This document shows, in pieces, positions 35,879 to 48,893 of a DNA stretch of 64,000 nt (the first letter of the stretch is position 1; every line of letters begins with the position of its first letter). The translations under genes were made by a program, and so were the position numbers. The stretch is from Coniella vitis (taxonomy: Eukaryota; Ascomycota; Sordariomycetes; Diaporthales; Schizoparmaceae). Location of the stretch: assembly GCA_011317545.1 (NCBI GenBank), contig WUJK01000004.1, positions 3,356,501 to 3,420,500 on the forward strand, given 5' to 3'. A model generated the notes under the pieces. The model searched no databases and was not told the origin of the DNA. It was given only the letters and a program-made list of their open reading frames with translations.

Positions 35879-38800
35879 TTAGTATTGCGAGCCGGCCGCG
35901 AGCTCATTAGTGCATGTGAATAGGTTTATGTGGTGGTCGCCTCTTGCTGCAGCGCCCATCACCATGCGATGTGGGTGAAAGGAGGTGGCTGATATGGGCG
36001 AGCCTCGGTTCTGGCCCAGGAAGCTGGAGTAGGGCTCGACCCGCGACAGCTCCCTACCTTGGAAATTGAAGACCTTGACTATGTGCGCAGATGTGCCACT
36101 GCGAACCTCAGTTTCGTTAGCGTACTTTGTTCCAGAACAGACGCTTTGCAATGGAGATGGATGCTTTTTTGCTTACACAGAAAACACGGGCAAGTGCTCG
36201 TGGATACTCGCGGTTCGAAGAATGTCTTTTGTCGTCTGGAATACCTTGAGAGGCTGATCCGCTCGGATATCCCACAATTTGACTTTGCCGTTCCGTGACG
36301 CTGACACCAGCTCCCGTTGGCCACCGCGCTGCATGTGCACGCTGCGCACCCATTGACGGTCAGGTTCATCCTTCCACTTACGAACCATTGCCTCCTGTGG
36401 TTTGAGGCGCGGGTCAAATACCCGGACAGCACCATCTCCAAATCCCGCCACAAAGATGTTGCCCGTCATCTGGTCCGACGTGAGAGATGTTACGCAGCTG
36501 CCGGAGCGTGCTGGAATATCCATCACGCACGTCTCGGAGCTGGCATTCCACACTCTGATGACACGCACATCGCCTGCAACAAGCACTGTACCGTTGACCT
36601 GTAGCCAGTCAAAGACCATGCCTGAGTTCACATTGCTGGCTACCATGTGTGTCAAGGCCCGCCACGACGATGCAAGCTCGGGCTTCTGTAGGTGCGCTTC
36701 GTCCTCTCCCGGGGCATAATGCCGGTAGATACGAATGACGCCATCGGAGGAGCCGCTCATCAAAAATGCTTGATCGTCTTCGTTGATGAATTTGATATCG
36801 CTGATAGTTGAGCCTTCTGGGTTGCCATTCGAAAACCTGCTCTTTTGCTTCTGCAACTTCCAGTCCCAGACGTAAATGGTATTAGCATCGTCTGCTACAG
36901 CAAGATGATCTTCAAACTGGTGAAACGTCATCTTGGCGGGCTGCGCGCCGTTATTAATGAGTGCCAACTGGTGGTTCCATTTGTGGGAACCCGCATGAGA
37001 CTTCTGAGGCTGCGTCTCCCTCAAGATGCCTTCATTCCTCGATCGCCTCCACAGGCGGGAGTTGTACTCCTCGCTACCAGGCTCTTCGGCCTCGTTTGCC
37101 TTCATCTGTGGCTCCCAAAAATATTCGATTGACCAGCCCAGGAACTCACTGGGCAGGGGAAGCACCGGAACTTCCCGCATATTGCGCTCTTTATACCCAA
37201 CAGAAACTGGCTCTTCAGCCACATGATAGTTTGCAGGCGCCATGAGCTGTTCGTGCTGTTCAGGCGGTGCGTCAGGCAGTCCTGTTCGGTTTCTCAAGGA
37301 TCCCGCCTTGGAAGAGGCGGACGACAGCGGCGCATGTATTGCCCCAGGATTGAGGCCATCGGCTCCAGTCCATTGCCCAAACAGGGTGCTGAAAGTTCTC
37401 TTCAGCAAGCCCGGAGACGGTGGCACAGAAATGTCAGATGTTATCGAGACACCCGTGTTTGACCGTTGATGCGAGGTCTGACCCCTGGAAAATGTTCGCT
37501 TCGTCCGCCGTTGGATTTCCTCCATAAGATTCTGTGCTTGCGCGCCAACGGCTGAGTGGAGAAGCGCGTTGTGGACATAGTCTGTAACTATGGTGGCATC
37601 CTTTTGCACCTCAGGGTGAGGATCAACGCTCATGATCATGATGTGCTTCCAAGCAGCGGCAATGACCGTATTATTGGAAAGACCTTCTGCTTGTGGCTGA
37701 ATAGAGCCGTCATTAGTGCGATACGCAGGTCGAGCATAATGCAACAGCATATTTTGCCTGTCAAAAAGATCATCCTTGGGTGGGAAAAGCAGGTACTCCC
37801 TTTCTTCCAAAAGATGCTCATATGCCGCAACAATGAACTTGCTTTGATATCGGAGAACAAAATGTGATAGAAAGACAAGCAACTCTCTGCGGACCATTGC
37901 ACTTCCGTCATTGGCCATGTCCAGCAGGGTCCACGCAATGGCCTCCTCTATACGTTGGACCTCAGCTGTCAACTCTGGAATACCAATGAAGGTGGTCATT
38001 GCTACCAGCATTGCAGCTCGAACCTCACAACATGGATCTTTAGTCAAGGCCGAAAGTTTTGTGGGCGCAGTTTCTCTGATTCCCTTCCATTTTGCCTCTG
38101 GCATCCTCAGCCACAGTTGGCTGAGACACAAGCATGACCACTGCCTCAGGAGAGGATTGTCTTTATTTTGCAGGTAGAGCAGGCAGTATGACATGATATC
38201 GGTCTGATTACAGACTACCTGGCCAGGTTTGTAGTCTTTGCAAAGCATGGCAAGAATGAATGCACACATGGCCTTGTGCTCATCACTATTTGTCACGCAG
38301 AGGACTTCTGATGGCTTGAGGATCTGGACGAAGTAGTTGTAGCCGCTGTCTTTGATCAAATCCTGTTGACATGAAATGTCCACAGCCAAAACTCGTGTCC
38401 AAATGAAGACCATGACTGGTTTGAGTTCCATATGTGTTGACTGCAGAAGCTTGAGCACATAGGGGAAAATCCCTATGCTTAGTGACAGCTGGACCGCCCA
38501 TGGTCCAAGGTCCAAGAACCTGCCAAGAAGTATCAAGGCTCTAACCCGATGCTGCTGGCTTAGTAACACCTGTAATACCACAGGGAGTTGCTCTGGAGGT
38601 TTTTGAGACATTGCATCACCTCTAGTGAGGTAGACATCAAAGGCAGAGAGCTGATCGGTAAAGAAGGTGGAGCTCTGGTATTCGTACTCATAGCCCTCAT
38701 CTTTTTTCTCCAGCATGGGAAGCTGTGCTAAGGCCATGTCAACAGCCAGATCCCAGCTATCCCATAGCGGATGCTGGCGGGTATCCGGTAGTTCAGGATA

Positions 38801-40685
38801 TGACTGAGGGTGGCAGCCGTACACTGACATAATTCTTTGTGCCAACAAAAAGTTACGGAACAGGGCAGCAACCATAAGGTCCTGCCGAAAGAACTTCCTA
38901 AAGAGATGCCGCGGGAGCGTAGTCCAAGCAATTGTATCTGTGATGGCGGTGAAGATCCAATTCAATTCGCCGAGAGGAGTCCGACGTTCCTGGAGACGTC
39001 CAGGAAGTTTCTTTGCTCTCTCTGGGCTGATATCCGTCTTGAGAGGATTCTGTAAGGCAAAGAACCACAGCGCCATCTCGATTGGCGTTGTGAGACACGA
39101 AGTGAACAGGTCTGCTGGCAGTTGCGGGTTGGTGGGCAAGTTCTCCTTGGCGGCACAAGCCGCTAGATGTATGTATGGCTTGAAGTTGACCTTTTCGTAA
39201 TTTGGATCACGCGCAGCCGCATCGGCTTGCTCACGCTCGTGTTTGTCGGCAAAACGGTGGAAGTTGTTGACAATGTTACCAGCCTCAGAGCAGTCCCAGA
39301 CAAATATGGTTGGAGCAGCCAGCCACGACTGTAGATCATACAAAGAGACTGGGATATACTGTGTATAGTTCTTGTTGAAAACCCAGAGCTCGCCCGACGC
39401 AGTGGGTTTCGGCACGCCGTGACCATTGTAGTGGAGTAAAACTCTCTCATCCTTCGCATTACGACGGAGTGATATGCAGAATTTCTTGGTCTCCTCAACC
39501 GACGGGTCCAAATATTGTTTGTAACGCGTTCTTATGGCAAGAGTTTCGTACTGCGCTTGGAGAGCTTTGCCAATGTTTTCCAGGGCTTTCTGTACAGGTG
39601 GCACTGACGGGTCCTGCCATGCCTCCAATTTTGCTCCTGGATTTGTTCTGAGCTGATCTGGGGGTTCAACACCAATATTGAGACACACGGCCAGAGCGGC
39701 GGAGACGGTCTTTAGACGGTCCCTCATGCGCCAATCTTGTATGATGAAGGGTTCGGCTTTGGGCCTGCCCGTTGTTTCGTGCCTCTTATCCGTGTAATAC
39801 ATGTACCACCCCTAAGAGCAGCGGTCAGTGTGGGATGAGCCAACTTGAGAGAGAGGAGCAAACAAGAATGGCCAGGCATATTGCAGTAGAGCGGGCTGTC
39901 GCACTAACGGTCCGAGTATACTAAGGCTTCTGGGCACCACGACATTCTGGTAGCGGTGGCTCGCAACCTCAGAGGCCGGAGGAAAGAAGATGTTGATGAA
40001 GGCAAGAGGAAAACAAGGCACGCACATTGGCAAGCTGCGATATTATATCTTCGCTCTGATAGTGTCCATCGAAGCCATGTCTCGTCCCGAAGTCATCCGC
40101 AGTAGCTACTACGGTCTGTTCGTCGTTCGAATTCTCGGAGCTGCTATCGGGCGCTCGGACTGGATGCTCGCTTCTTGATCGCTGAAGTGATGGTTTGACA
40201 GGCCTATGTCCAACTCGAGACTGTTGCTGCTGCTGCTGCGTTTGTCGTTGCTGCTCGAAGCCGTTCGACATGGGCACGTCGCAGGCTTTGTGATTATCGC
40301 CGGGGGCACTTGAAGGCCGCGCTTGAACGTTGGTTGCATGACGCCGAGAAGCGGCAGCATCTCCTTGCTTGTATGACGCTGTAGGTGTTTTGATCGCAGT
40401 CTCAGAGATGGAATCGGGCGCGACGAGGCCCGCGGGCGTGCCCGAGGAGGCTCTGATGGCGGAAGGCATGGCGTCAGGGCTGCCGCGGGCCGAGATGGGA
40501 TATTTCGAGGACGACAGAAGCTGTCTGGAGTGCGCTTCAGGCGCGGAAGGGCCACGAGTTTGGTGGTGATGACGCTGACTCGAGTACTGGTTGGAGAGAT
40601 CGTGCTGGAGGACGGATGTTGCAGGTGAAGTCGTCGTAGTGACGGCGGTCATGGTGCGAGCAAGTGGCCCTAGTGCAGCTCGCAC
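35879..40685 (-). CDS. KOG1: KOG1/raptor, TORC1 scaffold subunit (Mip1 type)
   Basis: Scaffold of TOR complex 1, which recruits substrates to Tor kinase on the vacuole and couples nutrient state to growth. Three exons, 40685-40026, 39811-36177 and 36098-35879, with introns of 214 bp (GTGCGT donor, ACTGAC branch, CTTAG acceptor) and 78 bp (GTAAGC..CGCAG), give 1,504 aa. The last join restores VFSVGTSAHIVKVF, the conserved raptor ending. Seen: a Ser/Gln/His-rich extension (residues 1-220); the raptor N-terminal caspase-like domain with YYTDKRHETTG (225-235), NGHG (His351) and WDCSEAG (Cys394), the pseudo-catalytic pair; HEAT-like repeats (about 600-960); a Ser-rich linker; and C-terminal WD40 repeats (about 1,140-1,500) ending DHHINLFTC. 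The start may instead be the Met 11 codons in (40652). Length fits fungal raptors. Divergent to the Tea1 gene. Confidence 0.94.
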
Positions 40686-41578
40686 ATTATTATGTGAGAT
40701 GGCTGGATCAGCCTCGATGATTTCGGTATCGCAGATGGTGTCGCAAAGCTAGCACAAAGGTGCAAATGGCAATAGTCGAACAAGCCGTGGTTGTATTGGG
40801 AATGCGAACGACGTCGATATTCACTGCGAGGCATGTGGTCGGCTCCACTAGCAGCTCTCGGCCGTTGAGGGACCCACAGTGCTGAGAATTACGTAATGTA
40901 TATAGCACTGAAGCAGGCTTCGCTGGTAAGGCACTCTCATGACAGTAAGGTAAGTAAGTACACAATTGGAAATCTATCAGAAATTCGATGGCCATGGGTT
41001 TATGAACACCCGATTACAGTCTCTTACAGCCCTGGAGATTTGATAGAACACTTAGCTGCTTACCTTACTGCTTACGTATTATAAGACATTACTTGCACCT
41101 ACTTGCACATATGGAGCAAAAGTTAGTGTCCATTTGTGGCATCACAATGGGCTATTTACATCTCAGGAAAGCCTACCATCAAAAGCATACTTCATTAAGC
41201 AGCGTGTTCAGTTCAGCTGTTATATACTTGCGTCAGTATAATTTTTCACATTTGAGTAATATACCAGAGTGCCCTTTCAGTCGCTATAGCTGCTGGCCTT
41301 GTGAACTTTGACGATTATACTAAGTATATAGGCATTCCACATGTTCTGGAAAGACTTGGATTTCTTTACTTCCAAGGCTGAAAGTATACTAGTATATGCG
41401 CCTCACTACATGACCACAGTACCGCTTCCGGTGCTTTGTTCTGTCTCTCGCCCTCGTCCAGTATTTTGAGTGCCATTGCGAGTTTTGGCAATATATTACT
41501 TGCGAATATGCTGTGCTTATGACCGTGGAGAAACAAATTTCGGAGAGCACCAGTTGGGCGTGGGTTGGGTACACAGTA

Positions 41579-41596
41579 TACTATGTATACATAGTA
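41579..41596. repeat. Perfect 18-bp palindrome TACTATGTATACATAGTA
   Basis: Made of TACTATGTA followed by its reverse complement TACATAGTA. The same 9-mer recurs singly at about ten other intergenic places in this window and in a second palindrome at 54000-54015. Function unknown: it could be a protein-binding site or a relic of a small inverted-repeat element. Confidence 0.7.
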
Positions 41597-43099
41597 CACG
41601 TCTCTCGGATTTCCCAGGCTGGTAAGTACTTATATATCAAACAGTGAGCAAGCACGGTAATTGCGTATATAGAAAGTACTTACGGTACACTGGTCTCTGG
41701 TGCTTAAAATGGAGTCGCCTGCAGGGTTCATAGCCGTGTACTTCCAACTCTTATAAAGCCTTATGAAATGATTGAGAGGTGCGTCTTTAAGCTCCTATGT
41801 ACTGATGCAGGGCAACGGATGCGGCTATACTACAAATTAACGACATGCAACGTTGATGATTTCGCTGGACTGTACATAGTAGAGTACGTGTAGACAATTG
41901 CATTAGTTCATGTATATACTATTAGTACCATGTACCCAGGTTCTACTTAGCAGTGGTTCCCAGTCAGGCAGCATAGTACCAAGACCAGCCAGGCAGCACA
42001 GGTTTCCATAGCGAGCCAAATGACGGCTGGGTTCCGTTAGGCTGGCAGGCTGGCAGACAGGCATGCCCACTTGGACGCCGTGACAAGGGAGGCCCCTGAT
42101 TCGCGGCCGCAGGGGGCGATGGTTCTCAAAGGAGCTGGCTGTGGCTTGACGAGATGAGACCACCAGATTGCACTGCCAATTGGGGTCTGCAACGCTTGCT
42201 CGGCCAAATCGGGGTCTCAGCTATTGTTTAGGTAGCAATAATATCGTCCTCTGTCTGGCTACTCATTGGCAACAGCATTACATAGGCTGGTGAGATAACT
42301 GGGGCGCATTATGATGTATACTACCTGGGCATATAGTACAGTGGGCAGATCGATGCCTTGCTTATTTATTTATAGTCGCAGCAGCAGCAATAACAAACGG
42401 GCGGAATCAGCTGCCATCACAAAATCATGTGCACAAGGAACCAATCTTCTCGCAGCAAACACCTTTGCCCTGTGAGGTTCATCTGGTTCGGATAAAGGGT
42501 GGAAACATGCGTGTGGGGCAATCGGACTTCGGAAACAGGCCCTAAAAGCAAAAGGGAAAACACCCGGATCAGGGTTTAGCGGGAGGGGGCCTCTTGAAAC
42601 AGTAGCAACCCTCCCAGTGAGAGGGCTGAGTGGAGTCTACGGTGACACTTTGCTATGTAGTCGTGTCCAGCCACAGTAGCGAGTAAATGTGATCGGTATC
42701 ATCTTGCAGACATACGTACTGCCATAATAAGGCTGCAGGCTGCAGAGAATGCAGATAGCGGTTCCAGCATTCCAAAAGGTGCTGTTAGTATCGCTGTCAG
42801 TTGGCTGCCATGCTGACGCACTTGGCACCCAGGGGCACAGGGGGTACCTGGGCACCCAACCACCCAACCACTGAGCCCTCCTTCCAGGCTTTTTCAGTAT
42901 GCGATACAGCATGCTCCAGGCTGGGCTACGATGCACGGGTGCTGACTTACATAGTAGGTACTTAATTAGCAGCGCGTCCCTGCCGCAACCCAACCCAGTA
43001 AGGCGTCAGTCAGCGTCAGGACCCTCAGAAGCACTTCCAATCCAGGGCCCGCCCCAGCGCAGGTGGAGTTTTCAGCACGGAGGCAAGCCATTTCCAACG

Positions 43100-43300
43100 G
43101 CACCAAGTCGCCAAGTGCCACCCTCTGTTGCACCTTCGCACGCATATCCCCATCCCAATCACACATCTTGTCCCATCCTAACCCTTCCCACCGCCTGCCA
43201 GCCGGCCAGCCAATTGCTCTGCTCGCCTTCTTCCAATCTCACACGCTCTCCCTCCTCCGCCCACCCCCCTACCTCGAAATCTTCCCCCTTTCCGGTCGCT
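43100..43300 (+). promoter_or_regulatory. Pyrimidine-rich promoter or leader of the Tea1-type gene
   Basis: C- and T-rich + strand sequence (for example CACGCTCTCCCTCCTCCGCC, about 43,240-43,259) 0.75-0.95 kb upstream of the ATG. Pyrimidine tracts near transcription starts are usual in filamentous fungi. The transcription start is not determined; a leader intron is possible. Confidence 0.4.
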
Positions 43301-44050
43301 GGCCAGTTCTCCAGCGACGCCAAACCTTTCGACCTTCCATCTCCATATTGTCGTTGGGCCGGATTGTCTGGTCTATCCACCACGCTTTCATTGACTTTCC
43401 TGCCGGGCCCCCCAAGCTCATCTTCGCGATTCGGTGCGGCTCCAATCCGAGTCGACGATTCCACAAGGCTTGAGCTGACTGCACGAGTAAGGATGAGATG
43501 TTAATGGGCCTCAACGACTGATTTGCTTGCCTTTGCTGGTTGAATCTCCAGCATCAACCTCGCGACCCCTTCTCACCGTGTCAACGCTCTCCAGCTTGTT
43601 CTAGCTAAATCTCTTGACGAACTCCAGTCGCGCTCCTTTCGTCCGATCCCGTCTCGCTCTTCGCACTCCAACCTCGAAGCGACACCGCTCGCTGCTCACG
43701 GAATTTGGGAACACTGCGCAAAGAATAGTCAAAGAAGAGAAGTGACAGAGACGGTGCTAGCAGTCTCAGGTCGATGCTATTGTTGGATACATTCCCGACT
43801 TTCCTCCACCAATCTTGACGTTGCACCTAGACCCGATACCGCCCTTTCTGCGTATCCGCCGGCCGTCTCACCGTGTGGCCGCTTCTTGTTGCAGCTGTCG
43901 CCTCGATCTCGACATACTATTGCGCCTCCCCCTTCCATTCAACTAGTGTCACAGGCCATCGTCGCGTTTCACAAACAAGCCGCTTAGGTCACGTTTCGTT
44001 CTTGTTGTGCTGCCTGCCGCCGAGGCGCACACCGTCTCTAGCGACCGGCC

Positions 44051-47000
44051 ATGGCGTTCCTCTTCAAGTCCAAGAAAAATCAGGAACGGGCGCTTGCTGG
44101 CAGTCGCGAGGGCGTCAATGGCGCCCAAGGCTCCATGCAGAGTCCCGATGCCCGGGCGAGAATAGTTAGGGACGAAAAGGGCAACACGCATAGATCGACC
44201 CCTACAGGCAGCCTCAATTCCATCGACAATGACTTCAGTAATGCTAGTCCTGACCAGGGCTTTACGCCCAGCCCCATGCGTCGTGCACCGACAGGAGAGC
44301 CCCCATCTCAAAGCCCCATGGCCAGCGAGAGCCCGCAGCAAGTAAGTCCTTGTGTCCCAACATACATGAATTTACAACCACAATCACAACCCCCCCCCCC
44401 CCACACACACACCCGCTCTTGCTTAGTTTCTTGTTTTGCTGGCGGCATGCCGCACAACCACACGCCACGTAAACGTCCAAGATCACACCATGACTAATAC
44501 CTTTCTCCTTGTCCCGTCAAGCAGCTACGCAATACTCCTCCGCAAAGCAGTCCGAACTCGTCGTTGTACCCTTGGTCACAAAGAAAGTTGAACTTTACGT
44601 CTCCTCATCCTGGCCCTTTCCCTCGATATGGCGCCGCCGCCAACGCGACCGCTTCCAAAGAGGGAGATATGTATATTATGGGAGGCTTGATCAATAGCTC
44701 AACTGTTAAAGGAGATCTTTGGATGGTGGAGGCAGGCGGGAGTTTGTCATGCTATCCTTTGGCCACGACATCCGAGGGCCCAGGGCCCAGGGTAGGACAT
44801 GCAAGTCTTTTGGTCGGTAACGCTTTCATCGTTTATGGCGGTGACACGAAGATTGAGGAAACCGATGTGCTTGACGAGACTCTCTACCTCTTGAACACCT
44901 GTAAGTGCTCTTATGCCAGTTCCGTCTCTGACTTTACGTACGAATGGACGTGAGCGATTCTCAATAGTGACTGACAGTAAATTTCCATAGCAACCAGACA
45001 ATGGTCTAGAGCCCTGCCGGCCGGCACACGGCCATCTGGTCGATATGGCCACACTCTGAACATACTGGGGTCCAAGATTTACATTTTTGGCGGCCAAGTT
45101 GAAGGCGTTTTCATGAACGACATGGCGGCATTCGACCTGAATCAGTTGCAAATGGCCAACAACAGATGGGAAATGCTTTTATTGAATACGGACCCGGATA
45201 CCGTAGGGCCAGGAAAAGTTCCAGCACCCAGAACTAACCATACCATGGTTTCGTTCAATGACAAGATGTACCTGTATGTATCAACTGTATTACCCGGGGT
45301 GCGACTTATTGATAATCTTGCTAACCTTTTGCGTGCCTTTGTGCAGCTTCGGAGGAACCAACGGTCTGCAATGGTTTAACGATGTCTGGTGCTATGATCC
45401 AGCGGTCAATACGTGGACACAGCTGGACTGTATAGGTTACATACCTGTCCCGCGGGAAGGCCATGCTGCCGCATTAGTCGACGACGTGATGTATATCTTC
45501 GGAGGTCGAACTGAGGAAGGGGCTGACTTGGGTGACTTGGCGGCATTCCGCATCACATCTCGACGATGGTACACATTCCAGAACATGGGTCCGTCACCCT
45601 CCCCACGTTCAGGTCACACTATGACAACAGTCGGAAAGATGGTCGTTGTCGTCGGAGGTGAGCCGAGCCAGGCCGCCCCACCGGTAAACGATTTATCCAT
45701 GATTTATATGTTGGACACTACCAAGATCCGATACCCTAGTGATTCGCAAATTCAATCTCAAAGACAACCAGGGCAACGACGGCCCAGCATGGCCGAACCA
45801 CCATCTCAATATCCTCGGCCTGCACCGTCGCGAGAGGGATCTCAAGGTCCGTCAGACCAGAGACGCATGGCGCCACGAGATGGAAGTGCAATCAACGGCC
45901 CCAATGGCATGAGAGGCATCCCTCCCCCAGACTCCAGCGGTGTCATGTCACCCCCGCCAGGCTCAAGAGGTCCCAGAGGCCCCATGGCAGCACCTCCACC
46001 AAGCGGGCCGCCTCCACAAGGCCAACCACCACGGCCTGGTGCCGCACCACGACCGAGCAGGAACACGTCCCTGGAGAGAAATGATTTTGTGGGTGCTGCG
46101 TCAAATCAATCTCCTTCCATTCTGCAAGAGAAGACCGATCCCACAGGTGCCAATGGCCGGCGCACACCCACGTCTCAAATAGCCAAGGCAGGGGCAGTAA
46201 CAGAGATTGTGCCTGCTGAAACCTCGAGAGGTGCAAGAAATACGCGTCAAACACGGGGACAAGGCTCCGTGGATAGCACAATCGACCCGAATGCACGAAA
46301 TCTCGTTGCATCTCCGCCCGGTACCAATTTGGCATCAGCTCCTACCTCAACCTCTGCCATGACGCCTGCTCCTGCCGTGTCAAGCCCTCCGAACTCGAAC
46401 TCCATAAATACGCCACCTCCGGCGACGCCAGCTTCCCCGCCGCCACCGTCACGACAGCCTAGCAATCCAGTATCACGCCGGTCTTCGATGCGCAACTCAC
46501 AAACGGTGGCGCTTTTGAAAGAACTGGATGCAGCACGCAATAGGAACGCTTGGTACGCTTCTGAGCTTGAGTTGGCGCGGAAGTCGGGATATGTCGCGAA
46601 CGCATCTCTAAGTCCAGTTCTGGACAGCCGGTCTGCGGAAACATTCGACGATGATGACAGGCCATTGATAGAGGCTCTACTAGCCATGAGGTCAGAAGTT
46701 GCAAATGTGCAGGCTTCACTTGACAAGCAGGCAGTGCTTGCTGCCAAACACATTGCCGAAGCTGAGAAGCAGAGAGATGCCGCTATCCAAGAAGCTGTCC
46801 ACGCCAAGGCAAAGCTGGCAGCCCATGGCACAGGCGATGCAAATCCTGTATACACTGACGCGGATCCTGAAACGGATGAGCGGTCTAGTGAGCTTGGCCG
46901 AAAGCTTGCCACGGCGCTGAACGCGCAGCGAGAGTTGCAGAATGCTTTGGATAGAATGTCGACTGATATCGATGCGGAAAGACGTGCTCGTAAGATTGCG

Positions 47001-48893
47001 GATGATACGGTCGCCGCCGCTGAGAAGCGCATGGCTGCCCTGGAAGCCTACAAGCAGCGGAGTTCTTCAGAGCTGGAACAGCTTAAAGCTGAACTGCACA
47101 TGGCGCAACGAGAAGCACGGGAGCAATCTGTGCTCGCTCACGAAACGCAGGCCGAAATGCGGATACTACAGACAGAAAAGACACGATTTGAAACTCAATA
47201 CAACGAGGCTGTTGGAACTTCAAAGGACCACAATGATACAGTGGAGTCTCTTCGTGACGCCATGCTCGCATCGGCCGAACTCAAGGCACATCTTGAGACG
47301 AAACTGGACGAGGAACGCGCACTCCGGGAGAAGGCAGAGAGCAAGTTGACAAAGCTCAAAGCTGAGCACGAGGCACGGACTGCCGAGTTGGTCTCGGTGA
47401 CTCAACGTCTGAGAGATGCCGAAGAGCTTGCGGAGCGTCACGCCAATGAAGCCCGGACTCATCGGCAGGTTATCTTGGCTGGCCTAGATAAGATCTCAAC
47501 TCGCAACCTTGCACCGGGCGACCAGCTTGACCAGGAACAACTAACGGCCTTGCAAAGCCAGCTTGACGCAGCCAACGCGCTGGTCAAGAGATACCAACAA
47601 GAGGCGGACACAGCTTCGGACAGACTGCGGGCTGCCGAAGAGCGGATAGCAGGCCTCGAGGCATACCAGGAACAGGCCAGTCGGGAAGGTGTCACAATCC
47701 GAAGACAACTGCAGGCTGCTCTTAGAGAGACTCAGTCGCTGCAAGCCGCCAACTCGGACCTCAAACATCAGCTTGCCAATCAGCAATTAGAAACTAACGC
47801 CATCACGGTTCAGCATAGTACTTTGAAGGACATTCTTGTCGAGCGTGGGATCAGTCCAACCAACGCACTCGCTCGCACACGATCTATTGCAAGCCCGCGG
47901 GACGGCTCTCCCGAAATGTCTCGTGTGCGCGACCTGGAAAGGCAACTAGCAGCGTCGCTTGCAGCTCACGAGGAGACCAAGCAGAGCCTATCATCTCAAT
48001 CGCAAGAATCCGAGGCTCAATACCGCGAGAAGCTAACGCAGCTTGAGAATGATTATCAGTCTGCTGTGCATTATGTCAAGGGCACGGAGAAGATGCTCAA
48101 ACAGCTTAAGGAGCAACTCTCACGGTACAAGTCGGAAAATGCACGGCTCAAAGAAGAGCTTTCGGATTTTGACAACACCAAACATGCTGTTGGTGGCAAG
48201 GACGCTCCACCAGAGTGGGAAGATGAGCGCAGCCGATTACAGAGCAAGATTGAAGAGCTGCAGAATGAAATGCACAGCTCTTCGTCTCATTTAGACGAGC
48301 AGCTGCAAGCAGTGCGCCAAGAGCTGGCAGATGCTCAAAAAGCGCGGCAGGATGCGGCTAGAGACAGGGAGGACGTCAATGCCCACCTGGCTGCTACCAA
48401 GAGGAACCTGGAGCAGCTTCAGCAGGAGAATGCGGTGCTCGAGCAGCGCGCGCATGATGCCGAAAACAAGGTGTCGATGCTTCTGGATCAGGTAGAATCC
48501 TCGGTCACCAATTACAGACGAAGAAGTCGACAGCTTCCCAGCATTGGCTCGGCAGACCACATGTCGGCTGCTCTCGCTAGTGAGCCTCCCACTAATGGCG
48601 CCGCTCATGTACGCAAGGACAGCTCGGAAGCTGGGTCGGTATACAGCCCCATGGGTGATGCACGCAACAGTGCTGCGCTGGACAACCTCGCCAGTGAATT
48701 AGAGACCTTACGCACACATTGGGAGGCGACGAACAAGAATTATCGCCTGAGCAACACATTCGACTTTGAGACCGCTTCTGGTGTGGCACCATCAGAAGGG
48801 GCAGGGGCCAAAGACCATGATAAAGAGAAAACGGACGACGGCTTAGGGTTAAGCGAGAGTCTGGCTGATTGGAGAAAAAGGTTGGACTCTTGA
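44051..48893 (+). CDS. teaA: Kelch-repeat cell-end polarity protein, Tea1/TeaA type
   Basis: Marks growing cell ends or hyphal tips, is carried there on microtubule plus ends, and helps set polarised growth. Four exons, 44051-44341, 44522-44900, 44991-45273 and 45347-48893, with three introns (180, 90, 73 bp), give 1,499 aa. Joins restore QQ-QLRNTPP, LLNTS-TRQW and MYL-FGGTNG. Seen: a short basic N-terminus; kelch repeats from about residue 120 to 430 (MYIMGGL, FIVYGGD, IYIFGGQ, YLFGGTN, YIFGGRT and VVVVGGE blade cores, six blades); a disordered Pro/Ser-rich linker (about 435-690) with Pro-Pro runs; then long coiled coils rich in Glu, Lys, Gln and Ala (about 690-1,400), and a Ser-rich tail. 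This matches Tea1 architecture and size. The exon 2 acceptor is AAGCAG, so either of two tandem AGs may be used (one Gln more or less). Intron 1 holds a poly-C/CA run. Confidence 0.9.

Larger units (their letters stand above)
40686..44050. other. Divergent 3.4-kb intergenic region between KOG1 and the Tea1 gene
   Basis: Holds the promoters of both genes. The left part (40.7-42.7 kb) is of mixed composition with several TACATAGTA/TACTATGTA motifs (41579-41596 palindrome, 41873, 42948). The right part, from about 43,000 to the Tea1 start, is CT- and CA-rich on the + strand, as in a long fungal 5' leader. Small reading frames here lack conserved features and I call none. Confidence 0.6.

Noticed and set aside
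46247..47032. A 261-codon - strand frame inside the Tea1-type gene.
   Set aside because: Opposite to the coiled-coil coding exon; Ser/Ala-rich composition is what the reverse of such codons gives.
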